DNA of 64,000 bases from Bartonella tribocorum CIP 105476 (GTDB lineage Bacteria; Pseudomonadota; Alphaproteobacteria; Rhizobiales; Rhizobiaceae): contig NC_010161.1 in assembly GCF_000196435.1 (NCBI RefSeq), positions 1,736,001 to 1,800,000 on the forward strand, written 5' to 3'. Under the pieces are notes generated by a model. That model did not search any database, had not been told where the DNA came from, and worked only from the letters and a program-made list of their open reading frames with translations. A program made the translations under genes and the position numbers. Every line of letters starts with the position of its first letter. Position 1 is the stretch's first letter. Below, one piece after another: positions 47,920-58,390 of this stretch.

Positions 47920-48720
47920 TTGATTTATCGTGATAAATTATCTTTTTCAACTTTAATACCGAATAGTGTAGAATTCTCTCATATTGATAAATCAATCAAA
48001 ATCACTTGTTTACGCACACAGGCAAGGGGATGGGTAAAAAAGAATAAAAATGTCCCAAGAATCTCAAGTGCCAAAAGCTATCGCAACATTGGAAACTGAA
48101 AAAGTGCATGACGTTGCTGAGAAATATGACAATGCCAATTTTCTCCTTCATTAAGCATAAAGATGGTTGTACTTTATAGATTTTATATTATTCCATGGGA
48201 GTTTTATCATTATAATACTATAGGCGCCGTCGCATCACAAACGCCGTCGCATTACAAGCGCTGTTGTGAAATGGGCTTACCTTGAGAAATATTTCTTTAA
48301 AATAGCACGTGAATTGACAACCCAAGTACATTCCGTTTGAAGTATTCTATTTTGCGTAAAGGATGTGCCCCCATTAAAAGTCACATTACAGCCGCAGTCC
48401 CCCAAATAGGCGCTATTGTGAAATGGTGGGCTTACCTTGAGAAATATTTCTTTAAAACAGCACCTACATTGGAAACAATAAGTGTATTCTTTTTGAAGCG
48501 TTCCGCTTTGCATGAGAGCGTAATCCCGTTAAAAAACGCAATAAACAAAAGCATAAAGCAATATCTTCATTATTTAAAGACAATGCTTTAGATATTTTTG
48601 AAAATCATAACTTTAAACAAAAAAGAGACGGTAACGATATCACCTTTACAACTTTATAATTCTCTCCCAATAGGGTTATTTTCTCATTTTAAAGATAGAG
48701 AAAACACCTTAACAAAATAA
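47920..48720 (+). repeat. Decayed integrase-leader repeat, copy F
   Basis: Contains the leader (aacatattgatttatcgtga), agctatcgcaacattggaaa and ggcgccgtcgcatcacaaac. The distal integrase part appears twice: gaaatgggcttaccttgaga at about 48270 and again, with ccttgagaaatatttcttta, at about 48430. It is therefore an element with an internal duplication of about 160 bases. Confidence 0.65.
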
Positions 48721-48884
48721 AAATACACACACCTTCTCTCTTCAACGCCCCTCTTTGTAAGAAACAGATTTTTTGCAATACAAAAATCAAATTTTACCAA
48801 TTATGATAATTTTCTTCTCTTCTCAAAGAACAAAGATGCTTTCCCCAAACCAATCTGTAAACAATCCGTTTTCTACTAAGTCGC

Positions 48885-49480
48885 ATCAAATTGATTCATA
48901 AGGATAATTTATTTTTTCATCTCAAATGAAAGTCCCTAATATCTTAGGATTTTCTCATTCCACATCTACTCCATGTTCTATCAATAAAAACCATTTGCTT
49001 ACACATCACAAGCAAGAATATTAAATAAAAACATTTAAAAATTGCCTAAAAATACCTATAATGAACTGTCTAAAATACCAAAAGCTATCGCAACATTGAA
49101 TGCTAGCAAAGTGCATGACCATGCCAACTTGCTTCTTTATAAGGATGGGAGGATTCTGTAAATTTTATATTATTTCCATGGGAGCTTTATACCTTCACGG
49201 GCGCCATCGCGTCATAGACCACCGTCACGAAATGGGTGTGATGAGCTTTGAGAAATATTTCTTTAAAACAAACACGTACATTAGAAACAATAAGTGTATT
49301 TTTTTTGAATCGTTCTGCTTTGTATGAGAGGCATGATCCCATTAAAAAACGCCATAAACAAAAATATGAAGAAATGTATCATCTTCACTATTTAAAGGAC
49401 AGTGCTTTAAATTCTTTTAAAAGCCGTAAATCTAAAAAATGATGGTAAAAATATCACCTTTACAGCTTTATAATTCCCTC
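48885..49480 (+). repeat. Decayed integrase-leader repeat, copy G
   Basis: Landmarks are ctaatatcttaggattttct, acatcacaagcaagaatatt, aagctatcgcaacattgaat, cgggcgccatcgcgtcatag and gagaaatatttctttaaaac. It shares distal sequence (aatatcacctttacagcttt) with copies B and F. Confidence 0.65.
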
Positions 49481-49626
49481 CCAATGAAGCTGCCTCCCCT
49501 TTTCAAATATTAATCCCAACAGAAATACCCTCGCTCCCTGGCATACAAAAGCTATAACAGAAGAGAAAATACTAAACCACCTTAATCTTTATCTCAAACA
49601 TAGAGCTTCCAGCGACTAATCGCTTC

Positions 49627-50001
49627 CATATCATCACATCTCAAACAACGGCACTCCATGAAAATTATAAGCAATATTCATCAAATACTCTAAAAAGGCT
49701 TAATGTATAAAACTTTACATCACCAGGAAGCTTTTTCATAAAGCATCACGGACTGGTCTAAATATCCTCTTAAGAACCTCCTCAAGCTAAAAAATGAAGC
49801 TCCCTACAACCTACTCTGTAAACAATCCACCTTCTTTAAAGCCGCTTCTACTTGGCTTCCCACAATGTGCGGTTCATATCACCACACCTCAAACAGTAGT
49901 GTTTCATAAGGTTTATAGGCAATACGCATCAAATACTCTAAAAAGATTTAATGTGCAAAACTTTGCATCACTACACCTCAAAGGAGGCTGCTTCATAAGG
50001 C
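49627..50001 (+). repeat. Two copies of a 120-base downstream module, 248 bases apart
   Basis: Copy at 49627-49742 (catatcatcacatctcaaac ... catcaaatactctaaaaagg) and copy at 49875-50001 (catatcaccacacctcaaac ... catcaaatactctaaaaaga). The preceding ctgtaaacaatccaccttct segment also recurs near 48850, 50530, 53240 and 58965, so this is the 3' half of the dispersed element. Confidence 0.65.
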
Positions 50002-50004
50002 ATA

Positions 50005-50540
50005 ACATTGATTTATAATGATAATCTAGCGTTATTCATATTGAATGAGAGTCCCGAATAACCTAAGATTCTCTCATTTTAAATCAGTTTATCTTGAATC
50101 AAGCAGCATCACTTGCTTGCACGTCAAAAGCGGGGCTGGCGTGTGGGTAAAATTTATACAAGAAAGGACTAAAAATGGCTCTTATGAACGCTCTCAAATG
50201 CAAGGGCTGTCGCAACATTGGGGGCTGGCAAATAGTGTGATGGTGCCGGCTTGCTTCTTCATAAGCGTAAAGATGGAGGTGCTCAATGGCTTTATCGTTA
50301 TACCATTCACGGACGCCGTCGTGAAATGGGATTGGGTGCCTTAAGAGATGTTTTTTTTAAACAAGCCCGTGAATGTGCAAATCAATGGCGTTCTATTTTA
50401 CGTGAGGGTCGTGATCCCATTAAGGCATCATGGGATGATCTCAATATCTTCTTTTCCCCTTCCTCGAACGAAAAAACGACGCGCCCCATCAATCCAATCT
50501 TTAAAACAATATTCTGTAAATAATCTCAATGCTCTGTAAA
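50005..50540 (+). repeat. Integrase-leader repeat, copy H (best preserved)
   Basis: The leader holds inverted AATGAGAG / CTCTCATT (about 50044-50079), then aagaaaggactaaaaatggc. In shifting frames it encodes LLHKRKDGGAQWLYRYTIHG, RRREMGLGALRDVFFKQARE and CANQWRSILREGRDPIKA. This is the N-terminal arm-binding domain (DUF4102) of a P4-type phage integrase. The catalytic domain is absent. Other copies were identified by comparison with this one. Confidence 0.82.
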
Positions 50541-50793
50541 CAATCCGCCTTCTCTTAAAGCAGACTGCTTCCACTTGACTCCCCATAGATGCGTGCGCTT
50601 CACATCACCTTACTTCACGCCACCTTAAAAGAGACTGTTTTAAAGACTCTGTTTCACAGCAAAATAGAATGATAATTTACAAAAACATGCTTAAAATATA
50701 GAGACTTAACAAACACACTCTCTATTCAAATCAATGAATGCTCTACCTCATCATTACAATCACATAGAACAGCCGATATGAATCAAATTTAAA

Positions 50794-51198
50794 TTATTCC
50801 TCTAATTCTTTTGCAAGCCCAGATAATTGCATAGCTTGCGAAAGATCATTGACTGCATTTAAATTCGTTTGAAGCAATTCACTATTACGCTGTAATTTTT
50901 CTTGTAAATCAGACAACAAACTTTCAACCTCATGCTCAATATCTTGATTCATGTAGCGTCTCACATCGCTCATGGATTTATTAAGATCACGCAAACCACG
51001 TATTTTACATAAATTTATTTCTTCGTAATCTGGAATACCACTGCTCTCTAGCATATTACTTTCATAATCAACCACTTGAGCTAATCCTTTAACAGCAGCG
51101 ACAAATTTTGTCATCGCCCAATCACGATCAATAAGATTATTATCAAGAACTTTTGCTTTTGCCGCAAAACTATCATCACCATATTGCACTACAGACAT
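50794..51198 (-). CDS. Conserved-looking helical protein, function unknown
   Basis: 134 residues from the ATG before SVVQYGDDSFAAKA (a further ATG seven codons upstream is possible; GGGG lies nearby). It is soluble, acidic and predicted almost fully helical: LIDRDWAMTKFVAAVKGLAQ, then EEINLCKIRGLRDLNKSMSD and a C-terminal coiled coil. The overall look is similar to short rhizobial helical proteins of the FlgN chaperone type, but I cannot confirm this. It has good codon structure and no decay, unlike everything within several kilobases on either side, which argues that it is functional. Confidence 0.6.
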   Translation of the reverse strand: MSVVQYGDDSFAAKAKVLDNNLIDRDWAMTKFVAAVKGLAQVVDYESNMLESSGIPDYEEINLCKIRGLRDLNKSMSDVRRYMNQDIEHEVESLLSDLQEKLQRNSELLQTNLNAVNDLSQAMQLSGLAKELEE

Positions 51199-51219
51199 TT
51201 TTATTTCCCCTTCAATCAC

Positions 51220-51894
51220 AATTATTTAATCTAGCTTTCACTTTCAAATGAGGGAGATTAAACAGTTTTTCTTCAATGCTGATACACTCAATCACGCGCG
51301 TGGTGCGAACATTGCTCAGACAACAGCACGACAATCCTAAAAGCGTATACCACGTCAACTTTCAACGCATTCTTTGAAATATTTTCTTGCTTTGCTCCAA
51401 AACCATTATTGCTACTATACTTCACAAAACGCTATAAACTTAAACCTCTGCACAGCAATATCGAAACTTCGAAACTTTACTCTGTCTATTTCGCCTTGCC
51501 TATTTTATCTTTGCCTATCTTATCACCACCAAGCCTTCAACAGAAAACAACAACACCCTGCCGATAACCTTGGCAATAAAAAAACACCTGCCAAAAAAAT
51601 TCGCAGCATATTAAAGACTTAAGCCCATTAAGGGACTTCAGCATTTCACCGATAGCAGCATTTACCCTCCATAACTTTATGGCTTTCCCTGCACCTAAAC
51701 CTGCACACCCTCTTTACACCCCCCTGGCGCCTCCATAAGATAGCACCTACAAGATTAGTTTGCATCCACTCAAAACACACCCCCTCGCGCTATGCTTTTT
51801 CTGCATACATGCAGTATTTTGCACAAAACGCAAAAAGAATGCTCTTTTGAACAGATCAGCCATACAGCACTCTCAAAAAAGACATCTTAAAACA
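51220..51894. other. Spacer, no gene seen
   Basis: About 675 bases. An 82-codon frame at 51374-51622 has poor coding character and no ribosome binding site. No supported feature. Confidence 0.35.
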
Positions 51895-52450
51895 GCTAAA
51901 TAGCCATCAATCTCCCTTTTTCAACTATCATTCGCTTTTCTTTGCAATAAGCGACTATATAAGATTTTTGGAACCTTTTCAAGCATTTCTTACCCCATCC
52001 GCTCGATACGCCTTCAATCACATATTCACGCACTTGTTTTGAAAAAAATAATCTCTTAAGGGCTCCTAAACCCATTTCGCACAAGTTCATTTCGCACACA
52101 CCCATTTCGCACTGGCACCCGTGAATGGTATAACAATAAATCCCCCATGAAATGGATAAAATCCATTAAGCTCCCCATCTTTAGGTTTTATAAAAGAGCA
52201 AGCCCAACTCCATCACACACTCAGCCCCCAATGTTGCCCCCATGGCACTTGAGACAAGGTATAAGAGGTATGCCTTTCTTGTACAGTTTCACGCTGCACA
52301 GCTCTCTCTGCTTGTAATGTTTAAGAAACATGGTTTTGGTTGATTTAAGATAAAAAGACTTTAAGTAAGAGAATCTTATGGTATTCAGGGTTCTCATTTA
52401 AGTTGAATAATGCTAAACTATCCTTATAAATAAAAATATTATCAAGGAAT
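51895..52450 (-). repeat. Decayed integrase-leader repeat, copy I (reverse)
   Basis: Reverse orientation. On the minus strand the peptide MGLGALKRLFFSKQVREY of the integrase arm domain is readable, and the leader ends near 52440 (plus-strand gttctcatttaagttgaata). The surviving part extends further into the integrase than most copies. Confidence 0.7.
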
Positions 52451-52649
52451 AACGTTTAACTCTCCCCCCTTGATATTTTCAAAATTTCCCCTCATCTTCC
52501 TGTCAATTATTTCACGCCACAACGCGCAACACGCTCTTAATATCGCAGCTTTACATGCACTCCTAGCCTAAAAACATAGAAATAATCATTTTATAATAAA
52601 GGCACAATTTCTACGATGCCCCCTTCTCATCATCACCCCTCTAAATGAG

Positions 52650-53200
52650 AACTTTCTCTTTCATAAACATACTGAAATATTTATCATTATTTTGTATGTT
52701 CGATGAAAAACTTAAAAATCGTAGAATTATCACATTTCAAATCTATTCTAGGTTCAATCAATTAAAATCACTTCCTTGCACATCACAATCAGAACCTGAC
52801 ATATCAATAAAATACGCTGAAAGAAAAAAGCTTCTTATGCCCCCCTCAAAGCGCTAAAATGACTATAAAAAACAAAGCCGAGGGCTTTAGTCAACATTAA
52901 GAACAAGTATATAATAGTGCCTGCTTCCTCTTTTATTAAGCGTAAAGATAGTAGGGCTCTATAGCTTTTATATCATCTAAATTTTATATTATTTCCATGG
53001 AGGCTTTACCGTTATACCCTTCATAGGACCGATGCGAAATGGGCTTACTTTAAGAGATGCTTCTTTTAAAGCAAGCGATCAACATGAAAATAAGTATATT
53101 CCGTTTGGAACATTCCTTTTTTCCTGCAAGTCTATACCCAAAAGCAGCATTAACAAATTTTGTATAAGATAAAATCGATTAGAAAGCATGTTTGACTTCC
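52650..53200 (+). repeat. Decayed integrase-leader repeat, copy J
   Basis: Landmarks are aaaatcgtagaattatcaca, cttgcacatcacaatcagaa, agggctttagtcaacattaa, ttattaagcgtaaagatagt and aagagatgcttcttttaaag. All frames are broken. Confidence 0.6.
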
Positions 53201-53639
53201 TCCCCACGCCTTAAAGGACAAAAACCTTAGCTCAATCTGCTCTGTATACAACCCGAATTTTTGTCAAGCGAGCTCCTCTTAGCTGCCTCCGTATGTGAAT
53301 CACTTAAACAAAAGACCTAACAAATAAGCCTACAAATATTCATCGCACACCAAAAGACACTTACACATTTCAAGAAAGCTTACATGCCTTATATTACCGC
53401 CATAAATCACCGTGTTTTATGGCATAACAGGATACAAAGAGTTTACCACAATACAAAATCTATAAAATCAATCAATATTTACTTTAAAGCTTTCCTTGTT
53501 TATGCCTCACAATGCTCCAACGCCTTTATAAAAAAGAAAAGATTTTAAGCTTGTCGAATATGTTGTATCAGCATATATTACAGGCTGTAACATATTGTTA
53601 TTCATAAAATCACCTCCAAAAGAGCAGAAAGAGGTTCTT
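53201..53639. other. Spacer with 3' module of the repeat
   Basis: 53230-53330 resembles the ctgtaaacaatcc module seen near 49810 and 50530. Otherwise there is no feature up to the small peptide gene. Confidence 0.4.
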
Positions 53640-53738
53640 ATGGCTGATCTTGTAAAAGCCGCAATGCTTTATTCAACCTTAATTATCACTATCAATGCTT
53701 TTGTTGTTATTTTAGCGCTCATCATAGAGCTATACTAA
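53640..53738 (+). CDS. 32-residue hydrophobic peptide (candidate type I toxin or small membrane protein)
   Basis: Too short for normal gene calling. ATG preceded by AGAAAGAGG with 6-base spacing. The peptide begins MADLVKAAMLYSTLIITINA and continues as one membrane helix ending IIELY. The charge pattern (short polar N end, a single 20-residue helix) resembles chromosomal type I toxins and other small membrane peptides. The stop codon lies in a weak hairpin (CTAAG / CTTAG then T-run), a possible terminator. It stands out from the surrounding decayed DNA by its clean frame. No antisense RNA can be shown by eye. Confidence 0.5.
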   Translation: MADLVKAAMLYSTLIITINAFVVILALIIELY

Positions 53739-54334
53739 GCATAATCTCTTAGCTTTTTGATAAAATCTCCAGAGAAGCGTCTCAAATTTAAGATCCCAAA
53801 AGAGAATTGAACACTGCAGATTAATCATATACCAATTCAGCTGCTGCATCTAACTATTCTTTATTCTTTGTCTCAGCATTTTTTACCATCAGACTCAACA
53901 TTTTTATTCCCCTTTGAAGCATGATGATCCTTTTAAAAATAACCTTATCCTCTTCGACATTCTATTAGTAGAATCCCCCCAAAACTTTGTTGGCTTTTCA
54001 TGAAGTGCATGCGTCTCATGCACCTGTACGCATAGTTTAAATATAACTCTATTTTCACGCGTAAATACTGTAAAATCCGTATGTCGATCTAAACACAATA
54101 GTCTTTAAAGAAGCTGTATGATAAAGATTTATTCTGCTTCTTTCATCCTAAGTTTCTGCATCAAAGGGGATTGGTTGTTTCTGCTAGCCAATTTGCTAAA
54201 CTAGAATGAAAACTATAAAAACATAATCAATCCCAATCTGTTGGCATATATCGTGATATTTAAGAAAAAATGCGCTCTCTCTTGAAAGGAAGAAAAAAGC
54301 GCTGTTGTCACAATTACTTTTGTTTATACAAACA
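53739..54334. other. Spacer with doubtful minus-strand frame
   Basis: A 64-codon frame at 53904-54098 (minus) has no recognisable motif or ribosome binding site. Nothing else is seen in about 600 bases. Confidence 0.35.
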
Positions 54335-54600
54335 AGATATTGATTTATAATGATAATTTATCGTTATTCATATTGAGTTAGACCCCTAATAACGTAAGAT
54401 TCTCTTATTTAAAATCTGTTTATCTTGAATCAATATCACTTGCTTGCACATTACAGCGGGATTAGCGTGTGGATAAAATTTGTATAAGAAAGGAGTAAAA
54501 ATGGCTCTTATGAACGCTCTCAAATGCAAGGGCTGTCGCAACACCCACGAGCTGGCACATAGTGTGATGGTGCCGGCTTACTTCTCCACATACCATACCT
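54335..54600 (+). repeat. Integrase-leader repeat, copy K (cut off)
   Basis: The leader and first codons are very close to copy H (gaaaggagtaaaaatggctc, acgctctcaaatgcaagggc). Similarity ends abruptly near 54585, after atggtgccggcttacttctc, just before the two EexN-like genes. Confidence 0.8.
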
Positions 54601-54648
54601 TTCTCAACTATCTTTTTTCCCCAGATTTACAAAGTCTGAGCACGGTTT

Positions 54649-54864
54649 TTAACCTCCAAAAAGAAGTTGCCTCTCTGCTATTACTGCATTCTCACAATTT
54701 TTAGATTTATGCATAGAGGCCCCACCTAAATAACATTTCTTTTGCCATTCGAGGCGTAATTCTTTATCTTTCTTAAATTCTTCTACGCTATAAGTTTTTT
54801 CGCAACCAGCAACAGCAAGTCCAGTACAAAGCAGCAATGCTGGGATAATGACTTTCTTCATCAA
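54649..54864 (-). CDS. EexN-like small lipoprotein 1
   Basis: 71 residues; two adjacent ATGs are possible, with AAGGGG upstream. A lipoprotein signal ends in LAVAGC with the acylated Cys21. The mature part has the EexN/TraH-like pattern: YSVEEFKKDKELRLEWQKKC then a second cysteine in SKNCENAVIAE. EexN-type lipoproteins accompany conjugative type IV systems and are linked to entry exclusion of further plasmids. Paralogous to the next gene upstream. No other conjugation gene is visible nearby. Confidence 0.75.
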   Translation of the reverse strand: MMKKVIIPALLLCTGLAVAGCEKTYSVEEFKKDKELRLEWQKKCYLGGASMHKSKNCENAVIAERQLLFGG

Positions 54865-55047
54865 TAAATTCCCCTTCTTTCGGATTTACAAAATTTGAGA
54901 TACAATTGAATATCCCCTTAAAATTGCACATTAGGTTCAGTGTGCATTTTCAAAAATCTTAAAATCGACCTCTGGAAGCAATTCTTCGCAACTTGTAACG
55001 ATAAATTGCGTACAAAGAAAAATACTGCGATCAATATTTTTTGTAAT

Positions 55048-55335
55048 TTAATTGTTATTCTTCTGTTTTTCAGTTTCGTTCCCATTTTTGCTATTTTCAC
55101 GAAGTTCCTTTGCAAGATTTCTATAATGCTCTTGAAAAAGTTCCATATCGGCTTGCATGGCATTTTGACAATTTTTCGTAGAAAAAGCAGAGAGTCCCAT
55201 TTTATCGCATTTCTTTCCCCATTCTTGCATCAACTTCTTATCTTTCTTAAATTCCTCAACACTGTAGTTTTTCTCACAACCAACAGTGACAAGCCCTGTG
55301 CAAAGCAACAGCGCTGTTATAATAGCCTTATTCAT
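55048..55335 (-). CDS. EexN-like small lipoprotein 2
   Basis: 95 residues. The signal peptide ends in VTVGC with Cys20. The core YSVEEFKKDKKLMQEWGKKC plus TKNCQNAMQADMEL is clearly the same family as the neighbour at 54649, with a longer charged tail ending in a Lys/Asn run. Start ATG has AGAGAGGGG upstream. The two genes lie in tandem, about 180 bases apart, and probably arose by duplication. A longer plus-strand frame across this place is judged an artefact. Confidence 0.75.
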   Translation of the reverse strand: MNKAIITALLLCTGLVTVGCEKNYSVEEFKKDKKLMQEWGKKCDKMGLSAFSTKNCQNAMQADMELFQEHYRNLAKELRENSKNGNETEKQKNNN

Positions 55336-55545
55336 GGTTTTACCCCTCTCTTTGTTTTATACTTTAATAACGATGTCGTTGGATTCACAAAATCCTTGTA
55401 TCGTGCTTTTACGTATAACTTTCCTTGGACAAATACGTACACTTTTAACGCCAATAGGTTGAATCATGAGAGCCACTTTATTATCAGACTTGCATTTGTA
55501 ACGTTATCGATACAGCTGCTCTTGAGTATTTGAATTGTTAAAACT

Positions 55546-55835
55546 TCAGCAGAAATTTTGATATCTTGACATTTTCAAGAGGCTTTTTAATCTCTTCTTT
55601 TCTTTCAAGAGCTTTCCTTCAAAAACCAGCTCATCATGAAAAGCAGCACGAATTCTTATCAAAAATTCATCATGCCCATATCCATTGCAAATTTTCTGCA
55701 AACGAAACGATATATCTTTTAATAATCTGATTGCGCTCTTACTTATTTCTTCATCTGCCGAGAAAGAAAAAAACTTAACTCCCCCCTACACTTTTTAAAT
55801 GCCAATAGAAATTCTAATAAAGCAATCTTATACAT
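55546..55835 (-). pseudogene. Possible frameshifted small gene
   Basis: An ATG at 55833-55835 opens MYKIALLEFLLAFKKCRGEL. After a T tract of seven (about 55766-55772) coding character continues in another register: DEEISKSAIRLLKDISFRLQ and CNGYGHDEFLIRIRAAFHDE. One extra T would join them into a helical protein of about 95 residues ending SRYQNFC. No family is recognised and no clear ribosome binding site is seen. Confidence 0.35.
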
Positions 55836-56420
55836 CCCGGTAGCACAAAAAAAGATTATTCCTTGCCTACCATCAAGTAGCATTCAATACTTAGACTATA
55901 AAATCATGTAAATGAAAGAAATACTTTCCATATCATGCTCAATGATTTCTTTTTGTTATGAGGAAAACTTATAGCACACCTCTATCAATCAATTTTATTG
56001 ATTTTATCCCCCCTTATAAACATGAATATAATTTCAAAAAGAAAGTGTCACATAGCAGAAAAAAATAAGCAACGCTACTGTTAATTTACATTATTTACCC
56101 TGTATTTAGTAAAATAAACAAAGTATTCAGTAAAATAAAAAAATAACTTCACATTTAAAATCATGATCAAGACAATTTTTACGGAAAAATAAACTTACCT
56201 ATCCAGCGACGATACAAATAGCAAGGGGGATGATGATGATCTCATCCATAGGAGAAAAGTTGAAACGAAGAATTTTTCATAGGTTCATAACTATTTTACG
56301 AGATGCCCCCCCCCATAAAAAATGGACGCTTTTATAACAATTAACCTCATGGAAAAGCGACCAATATCATCTTTTTAAAAACACTCAAACCAACGCACAC
56401 TTATTATCGTATATTATCTT
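55836..56420. other. Spacer with C9 tract and short direct repeat
   Basis: Contains a run of nine C (56306-56314) and two direct copies of tat-t/c-agtaaaataaa near 56103-56145. The direct copies could be remnants of plasmid iterons next to the partition genes, but two copies are too few to say. No gene seen. Confidence 0.35.
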
Positions 56421-56648
56421 TTATTTTCCGTATTTTTTTGAAAGCAATTCGCGCACCTCATCGGCCATTTTAGTTCCACGACTTGCACAACTAACCTTAA
56501 TTAACCGATGCAAATTTTCCGGCACATCAATTGTGAGACGCTTCATACCGCCATCCACACTGCCTTTATTATTTTCCACCCATGCATCAGCGGTTAAAGG
56601 AATGGATTTATTGGTTGGTTTCGTGCCAATTTTAATTTTTTTATTCAT
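56421..56648 (-). CDS. Ribbon-helix-helix partner of ParA
   Basis: 75 residues from the ATG that overlaps the parA stop (TGATG), so translation is coupled. The C-terminal half is a ribbon-helix-helix domain (MKRLTIDVPENLHRLIKVSC, then TKMADEVRELL). The N-terminal part is basic and flexible. This is the build of the small centromere-binding proteins (ParG/ParB-like) that work with short ParA ATPases of plasmids. It would bind a partition site, probably upstream of parA, and autorepress the pair. Confidence 0.82.
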   Translation of the reverse strand: MNKKIKIGTKPTNKSIPLTADAWVENNKGSVDGGMKRLTIDVPENLHRLIKVSCASRGTKMADEVRELLSKKYGK

Positions 56649-57274
56649 CACGCTAACTCCTTGATTTCGGCTGCAACAGCTTCAATCTCTGCGGTTGCTT
56701 GTCCTTGCTTATCCACTTCGTAAACAGCCTTGCCCTGTGCAGCAGCTTCAGCAAAAATCACACGTTGCGCAATGCTCGAAGAAAGAACATGCACGGGATA
56801 TATGCTAAGAGCTTCATTCACATCACGCCCTATTGCTGTATTGACTATTTTACGATTAATAACAAAAGCAGATTTGAGATTTTCTTTATAAACGCGTGCT
56901 TCGTCAATCAGCTTTACAATTCCATCAGCAGCCCAAATATCATAGGGACTAGGCAAAACAGGTATAAGCACAAAATCCGAAGCCATAAGAGCACTACGCG
57001 CAAGATCAGTCACACGCGGAGGACTATCAATAATAATATGATCATAACCATGACCAATCTGTGTAATCTCTTTGTGAACTGTTGCACGTGGTAAACCAAT
57101 AACTGAAAATAAAGGCTCCTCTTCACGCGCAGCAGCCCAATCCAATGCGCTCCCCTGTGGGTCAACATCAATAAGCAATACCCGTGCACCGGTACGTGCA
57201 AAACTGGCTGCAAGATTCACGCTCAAAGTGGTTTTTCCGACACCCCCTTTTTGATTCAAAAGTCCAATGATCAT
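56648..57274 (-). CDS. parA: ParA-family partition ATPase (plasmid type)
   Basis: 208 residues, the length of small plasmid ParA/ParF or IncC-like ATPases without the N-terminal HTH of larger ones. The deviant Walker A box is at residues 8-16 (QKGGVGKTT). Walker A' follows in LLIDVDPQGSALDWAA and Walker B in HIIIDSPPRVTDL. Coupled to a ribbon-helix-helix gene, it forms a complete type Ib partition pair. Chromosomal ParA would instead pair with a large ParB near the origin. Nearby EexN genes also suggest that a conjugative plasmid or ICE once entered here. Both genes look intact. Confidence 0.92.
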   Translation of the reverse strand: MIIGLLNQKGGVGKTTLSVNLAASFARTGARVLLIDVDPQGSALDWAAAREEEPLFSVIGLPRATVHKEITQIGHGYDHIIIDSPPRVTDLARSALMASDFVLIPVLPSPYDIWAADGIVKLIDEARVYKENLKSAFVINRKIVNTAIGRDVNEALSIYPVHVLSSSIAQRVIFAEAAAQGKAVYEVDKQGQATAEIEAVAAEIKELA

Positions 57275-57654
57275 TCATTACGTCTTTCAGTATTATCGTT
57301 TTTGCGATTATACTGAAAATAATAAAAGAAGCAAGCATACAACACCTGAAAAACAACCATTTGTCTTAATTTTTATGATAAAAACAAAAGCCCCCAATTT
57401 TATCTTTATAATACTCTTTTAGCATGAGCCCCAAATATTATGAAGGGAGTGTTCTTGCGAATAAAAGATAAATTGAAACAAGAAATAGGGGCTTCTTTCC
57501 CCGCCTTAAAATGAAAATTTCTTAAATCTGCGCTAACCTATAAATAATGGTCTCTCCATAATCTTTACTTCTTGGGGCTACCCTTCATAGGGTTTCACTA
57601 CATAGGACTCGACAAATAAGCTCTGCCCTGAATAGATAGCAAATTAGCAAGGAG
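57275..57654. other. Upstream region of parA
   Basis: About 380 bases. The parA promoter and any centromere-like site should be here. AATAATA-rich stretches are visible near 57320, but no clear iterated site was found. Confidence 0.35.
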
Positions 57655-57990
57655 AATTCATGGTTTTACAGGTTGAATGAGAGAACAGAAGTCCATAAAA
57701 TTCTCTCGTTTTTTCTCTCTTATATTCAATCAATTAAAATCGCTTGTCGTCTACCATCACAAGTAGAGCTGACATATGAGAATAAACACTGAAAAAAAGG
57801 AATAAAAACACTTCTTATGAAATGTCTTAAATATTAAGAACTGTTGGCAGCATTGATAGTGAGGAAGGTATGATAATGCAGGCTTGTCCCTTTTCTTGAA
57901 CTAAAGAGGGGCATATACAATGAATTTTATACTCTTTATGCGCAACAGAGTAAAAAGAGTAAAATAAGCTTGGAGACAAATAAGAATAGC
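57655..57990 (+). repeat. Decayed integrase-leader repeat, copy L
   Basis: Landmarks are ttgaatgagagaacagaagt, aaaattctctcgttttttct, accatcacaagtagagctga, atgaaatgtcttaaatatta and ggcagcattgatagtgagga. Confidence 0.6.
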
Positions 57991-58059
57991 TCTACGCATA
58001 AACAAGCAACACAATAGGATGTTCTACACTTCGTGAGAACAATAAGTAATTCATAGAGA

Positions 58060-58390
58060 GCATTACCTTTCATAATGGTAAATTTATTGAACACCCCTAT
58101 ATCTTTCCGCTTGAGAGAAGGAGCAAACCGCCCCCATCACACACTCTTGCCATCTCGTGATGTTACACAGGATCTTGGTCTTCGCAACGATTCATGAAAA
58201 AATATTTTTTGTCCTTATCTTGTATAGTTTCACTCCGCATGAGGTTCCACTTATTGAGGTTCCCACTTATAACGTGCAAACAAGGGATCTTGATTGATGC
58301 AAAATGAAACAAACTTAAAACAAGAGAATTTTACGCATTTCAGAGGTCTAATTCAAGTTAAGAAATGCTCAATTATCATTAGAAATCAAT
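58060..58390 (-). repeat. Decayed integrase-leader repeat, copy M (reverse)
   Basis: Reverse orientation, facing copy L. On the plus strand, aacaagagaattttacgcat and aggtctaattcaagttaaga are the complement of the leader's paired ends. Copies L and M form a divergent-to-convergent pair about 70 bases apart. Confidence 0.55.

Noticed and set aside
54940..55533. 197-codon plus-strand frame
   Set aside because: It lies antisense to the EexN-like gene at 55048-55335, which has a lipobox and ribosome binding site. The frame's composition looks like reverse-complement hydrophobic noise.
56306..56314. Run of nine C as a phase-variation switch
   Set aside because: It lies in non-coding sequence with no promoter or frame that it would control.
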